Source of the DNA: Acanthosoma haemorrhoidale
Taxonomy: Eukaryota; Arthropoda; Insecta; Hemiptera; Acanthosomatidae
Assembly: GCA_930367205.1 (NCBI GenBank)
Contig: OV884011.1
Location: 111,901,139 to 111,965,138 of the forward strand
Direction of reading: 5' to 3'
Length of the DNA: 64,000 bases
A model generated the notes under the pieces. That model saw only the letters and a list, made by a program, of their open reading frames with translations. It was not told where the DNA came from and ran no database searches. Below are positions 60,213-64,000 of the stretch, in pieces (within the stretch, counting starts at the first letter, position 1; each line of letters begins with the position of its first letter). The position numbers and the translations under genes are program-made.

Positions 60213-61202
60213 GACAGTGTCGGGTTGTCACTAGGAGGTGCCTGATCACCTAGCCCTGGTGACATGTGCGGATTGTTCGAGTTAATAACCTTGACAATCG
60301 TTCCAGGACGGCGTTAATATCTGACTCCATTTTATGATAGGGATCTGCCCCGACAATGCACTATGTTCAAGAGAAGAGGTACCGAGGTTTCATAAAGAAT
60401 AAGGCCAGTTTTCAGAGTTCGAGTGGGGCCCGGCAGCGTAACAGGTACAAGGCGCCAGAGGGTCTGCTAGGAGGCTGAGTGACAGGGTGACAGGCTCAGA
60501 GGTGCTGCAGAGAGAGTAGGCATACAGGGCAAAACCCCCTGGTTTAAATATTATTCCCCCTTTCCACCGGAAAAGGGAAAAGGAAAAGGAAGGCGGAGCC
60601 TGGCTTGAAAGGGGTATGTTTATGATGTCACACCTGCACCTCTTTCACTCTCAAGGCGCGTGACCGGGGACAAGGGTTGCTTAGTTTATGGACTGCTAGG
60701 GACTCACCCAGTGGCTTATGAGAGGCGCCCCTAGCTCTACCGGGTCTGTTTTATGACGGCCAGGTAGCTTTTAAGCCAGTGCACCTGCTGTTACCTGACT
60801 TGTTACGACTGCCGGCCCATGCATTTATTGCCAGGCTTTCACCCAGATTTATATCTCATTAGAATACATTATATACAAGCCAGAGGACCATAGTTTAGGT
60901 CACTCGGCCATCCCGGGGGGTTTACCGGTGACGCGGCTGACGGAGGAGCGTGGGGGACTTCCCAAGACTCCACTTTCTCTTCGCATGTGGATTTGGGAGG
61001 TCTCTGGGCTGTCTGTAAATATTGTATGAATGAGTGAGTGAATGATGAATTGTAAATATGGTATGAATGAGAGCGTTTATCGCAATTACTGATTGCCTTA
61101 TAAAAGGCAGATTGTAATTATAGCCCAATAAAGAGGATACATTACATATGCACCAGAGTATAGGGTGATTTAACTTAAGTAGTTAGCGGACGCTACAGAC
61201 GG
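60213..61202 (-). mobile_element. Solo LTR, family 2, holding a LINE 3' end
   Basis: On the minus strand the LTR runs from TGTAGCG (61197) to CCCGACA (60218). The left flank is GACAG (60213-60217) and the right flank GACGG (61198-61202), a 5-bp target duplication with one mismatch. Shared blocks with the 17-kb copy include GGAGTCAGATATTAACGCCG and GTCACCAGGGCTAG. The LTR is split by a 261-bp insert (60876-61136). AAAAGGGAAAAGGAAAAGG near 60580 is a small purine-rich expansion specific to this copy. Confidence 0.88.
60864..61148 (+). mobile_element. Jockey-type LINE 3' end, copy E, with 12-bp target duplication
   Basis: ATACATTATATA (60864-60875) and ATACATTACATA (61137-61148) flank 60876-61136. 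The insert has the GACGCGGCTGACGGAGG block (about 60929) and ends CCCAATAAAGAGG. Its first 50 bases (CAAGCCAGAGGACCATAG...) do not match the region upstream of this block in copies A and D, so it may have a chimeric 5' end. Confidence 0.8.
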
Positions 61203-62675
61203 TTTATGGTCTTAGGTGCAATCTCTAAAAATTGGCCGTGATCTTTGGGCATTCATCTTTGGAAACACCTATTTAAATTTTCGGAATCTAGAAGTTAAAA
61301 AACATCAATGCCTATATATGAATGTTAACAAAAAAACATTGCCACAAGGGTGAAAACCATTTACTACTTCACTGTATCAGAAATTTAGAAAAAAAAACAT
61401 ACAAATTTTAAAAGATACCTAAAATCTGAAAAGAAAAAAGAGAGATAATTAAAATTCATAAAAATAATTAAATCGTAAATATTTGTTACATAATAGGTCT
61501 TCAATATAATATATCTCTCACTGTTGTCTGTACTAGCTTTATCTACGGAGTCCACGATTATAAATGAATATATATTAGTAGTTAAAATCCACGGATTGCG
61601 CAGTAGGTCAAGTGTGCAGAGTAGGCCAAGGTCATACGAGGGCGAGGGGTAAAGTGAGGGGGAGTGACCTTGAGGTTTTGGTCGGTGCTAAGTGCCCGAT
61701 GTGGCAACATGGTTCACGGCATGGCACTACTGTTTGTTTTGGTCGTCGACCTTTTGATTAATGATTGTTTACGTTTTTGACCAGCCGAGGCCACTACCGC
61801 TACTACCGTTAATGTGTTTTTTTTATATTACCGACCCGCCGCTAGTCTCCCTACCTTGTAGCGCACCTCATACCCATACACGAAGCAGTTCGAGATGGAT
61901 CTAGTGAGTACTTTGAGCGAGTCTGAATATTTTACCAGACTCTGGATCATCCGATCTCACATCTGGGTGTGAGAGGTATAAAACTGTTAAAAGAGCTACG
62001 TTCCGGAGCAGAAAAAAAAATAATGACAGAGCCGCTAACGGACATTTCACGGAGTGTTGCTAGTCCTGTCTAATCCTGAAAACAGAGACGGTCCGTAAAC
62101 ATGTCAGTGTTTAATTATAGCTTGCGTTCATTTTCCGCTGAACAAAATATCCAAAAATCTTTATGAATCACATCCGGGACGATAATAATATACTCGTATT
62201 GAGAGGTTCACCTAACGAACACCATCGAGACGTATGGTGGTGAATTTGGATGTGCAAGTATCAACCTGTTAGAGGACACAAGCAAGTTTGAACCTGTTAG
62301 AATAGTCATGCAAGTTTCAATCTGTTATACAAGTAGCTTTTTTTTTTTTCCATTTTGATAAAACGAGTCAGTGCGGTCTCTGCGTTTGGAGAAAATGGAG
62401 TTGACGACCGAATTCAAGATAAGTCCGAAGAAGGTGATTAGAGTTGGCTTTTTAGAATCTGCGCCTACAGTAGCATTTGTTGTAAATAAAAAAAATAAGA
62501 ATTACCTTTAAATGGGCAGTGAAGAATGGTGGGCTCTTACGTGTGCCAGTGACAGGATTCTCAATTACTTTCATCAGAACAGAAAAAAGAAGGGTGAGCA
62601 GCAGTCGGATTCTAGTAAAATATAAAACCATTGTTAGCCTATTTCCCACAAGCGGTAGACTACTTATATTCAACA
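61203..62675. other. Unassigned; GC-richer patch and short degenerate repeats
   Basis: 61600-62100 is richer in GC and contains GGTATAAAACT at about 61976, which could be a promoter or LTR TATA box; unproved. At 62251-62335 three imperfect copies of a unit like GCAAGTTTCAACCTGTTAGA recur about every 28-30 bp. Confidence 0.35.
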
Positions 62676-63550
62676 ACAACTTTATTATGATAAAATTATA
62701 ATCTGCCTCATTGGGCGATAAGTAATTGTGATAAATTATCTCATTCATACCATATTTACAAACAGCCCAGAGACCTCCAAAATCCACATGGTCCAAAGTC
62801 GTCACCGTCCTCGCGTGCGAAAGAGGAAGCGGAGTCTTGGGAAGTCCCCCACGCTCCTCCATCAGCCGCGTCACCGGATACGACGGACAAGTTCAAGAAT
62901 TTAGGGTATATTAAGATCATTATGAAGGATTTTGTTGCTGTCGTAATAAGAGGCAACTACTATTGTTCTCAGGACTTTTGATTAAAAGGATTGGATGCGC
63001 TTGATGTTCAACTTGTTGGATGCCCCCATAGCTCTATTCTGTAAGTCCAGATTGGCTTAAGTATAACTTTGTAGATTGGTAATTTATTTTCTATTGAGAG
63101 ATAGGATGTCCTCCGAAGTAGTCTGTACAGTTGTACAAAGCGTCTGTTTAGTTCTTCTCTTTTTAGCCTCGTGTGTGTGTTCCATGTCAGTCTTTTGTCG
63201 AGATAGAACTAAACGTACTGTCTGAGACACAGGGTGAGGAATCGAATTTAAAAAGACTGGCGGACAGGACTGGCGGCAGAGGGTAAAGGTTATGCGGGAA
63301 CATTTTCCTTCATTGACTTTGATTCGCCATTGGTTGCACCAATACTCGATCTCGTCAAGGTGTTTTTGAAGGTTTTGGGATGCTATATCAGGGTCTGAAT
63401 GTGTCGACAGACTGCAGTGTCGTCTGCTAATGTTGCCAAGAAGGTATTGGTGGTAGAGGGGACATCAGCAGTGTATATATTATAGAGGATGGGACCCAGG
63501 ACGCAGCCCTGTGGAACTCCTGCTTTTATGGGATAATAGTTAGAATAAAT
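62676..63550 (-). pseudogene. Jockey-type LINE ORF2 C-terminal relic plus 3' UTR, copy F
   Basis: The minus strand reads AGVPQGCVLGPILYNIYTAD (motif B, about 63535-63475), TLADDTAV (ADD active site, about 63440), then after frame changes TWNTHTRLKREELNRRF, RLLRRTSYLSIENKLPIYKV, ILKPIWTYRIELWG, SKVLRTIVVASYYDSNKI and LNIPKILELVRR (about 62890). It then passes directly into the tail block shared with copies A-E (62884-62676), ending AATAAAGTTGTTGTTG. Compared with copies A and D, about 190 bp upstream of the block is missing, so an internal deletion joins ORF2 to the 3' UTR. The 140-codon frame over 62874-62452 is this non-coding tail and not a gene. Confidence 0.85.
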
Positions 63551-64000
63551 GACTGCATATAATTTTATTATATTTCGCCGGTTAATCCAAGGATTATATC
63601 CAATTTCCAGACACCTGATTCTCTTTTTTTGTTAACTGAGGAACAAGTCCAAATAAGCAAGTTATTATTTAATTTTTTTTCTATGTCCAAATCTAATAAG
63701 GTATGACCATGTTGAATAATCTGTTGTAAATGACGGTATTAATGTTTCTTTTCCCTATAACATTTAGAAGTGACTGGCTTGAAAAGTAAATGTAATAAAT
63801 ATTGCCAACTAAATTATAGATTCAGTAACTTGCAAAAGTTTTAATATTTTATTTTAATAAAAACCCGACTTTTCTTCTAAATTTAGCTACTAAAGTCCAA
63901 AGCGGTTGTAAGAATGTGTTGTCACGTCGAAATGGTGAGGCTCTACTTTCATACAGGAATGATACGAACGTCTTTGCACTGGATATCTAATTTCGGTATC
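63551..64000. other. No gene recognised
   Basis: AT-rich; the LINE relic may continue but no motif is readable. Confidence 0.4.

Noticed and set aside
62452..62874. 140-codon minus-strand frame
   Set aside because: It covers the LINE 3' UTR (copy F) and adjacent AT-rich DNA; the same block is non-coding in the other copies.

Overview
The window looks like intergenic or intronic DNA from an animal, most likely an arthropod and probably an insect. It is AT-rich. I could not support a single host gene. Everything recognisable is transposable-element material: Jockey-type and CR1-like LINEs, BEL/Pao, Ty3/gypsy and Ty1/copia LTR elements, and a Tc1/mariner-like transposase. The organism assignment rests only on this element mix and is an inference.

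Layout. 0-10 kb: a LINE 3' end (1-235, minus), a CR1-like reverse transcriptase relic (1490-2345, minus), a Jockey-type LINE spanning the ORF1/ORF2 junction (4150-5465, minus), a copia gag relic (5715-6100), and the 5' part of a gypsy element (7301-9245, plus). 10-20 kb: a LINE 3' end with poly-A (12860-13131), a mariner-like transposase relic (14383-15460, minus), and the 3' part of a gypsy pol (15946-18010, minus) split by a solo LTR with perfect 5-bp target-site duplications (TSDs). 20-38 kb: LINE tails at 19929-20410 and 31193-31667, both with TSDs, LINE relics at 24640-25150 and 29460-31180, a 162-bp LINE scrap with TSDs (34864-35025), a (CT)n tract of about 195 bp, and another LINE 3' end (37138-37540). 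38-46 kb: a decayed BEL/Pao element (39039-43049) and a second, more decayed one (44535-46077).

46-54 kb is the densest part. A gypsy-type LTR (46078-53399) carries two later insertions. One is a 2.6-kb gypsy-like element with identical 312-bp LTRs (46100-48731). The other is an apparently full-length LINE with an uninterrupted 874-codon ORF2 (49170-52912). An eight-copy 17-bp tandem array starts at the right edge of the host LTR. 54-64 kb holds a perfect 461-bp inverted duplication around a solo LTR, another solo LTR of the 46-kb family that contains a LINE 3' end, and a LINE ORF2 relic (62676-63550, minus).

The most interesting signal is in the 46100-48731 element. Directly after its 5' LTR, where a tRNA primer-binding site is expected, lies a 12-nt sequence exactly complementary to a segment inside its own LTR. 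This is the arrangement of Tf1/sushi-type self-primed reverse transcription. The element has lost most of gag-pol but has identical LTRs, so it probably moved recently using proteins supplied in trans.
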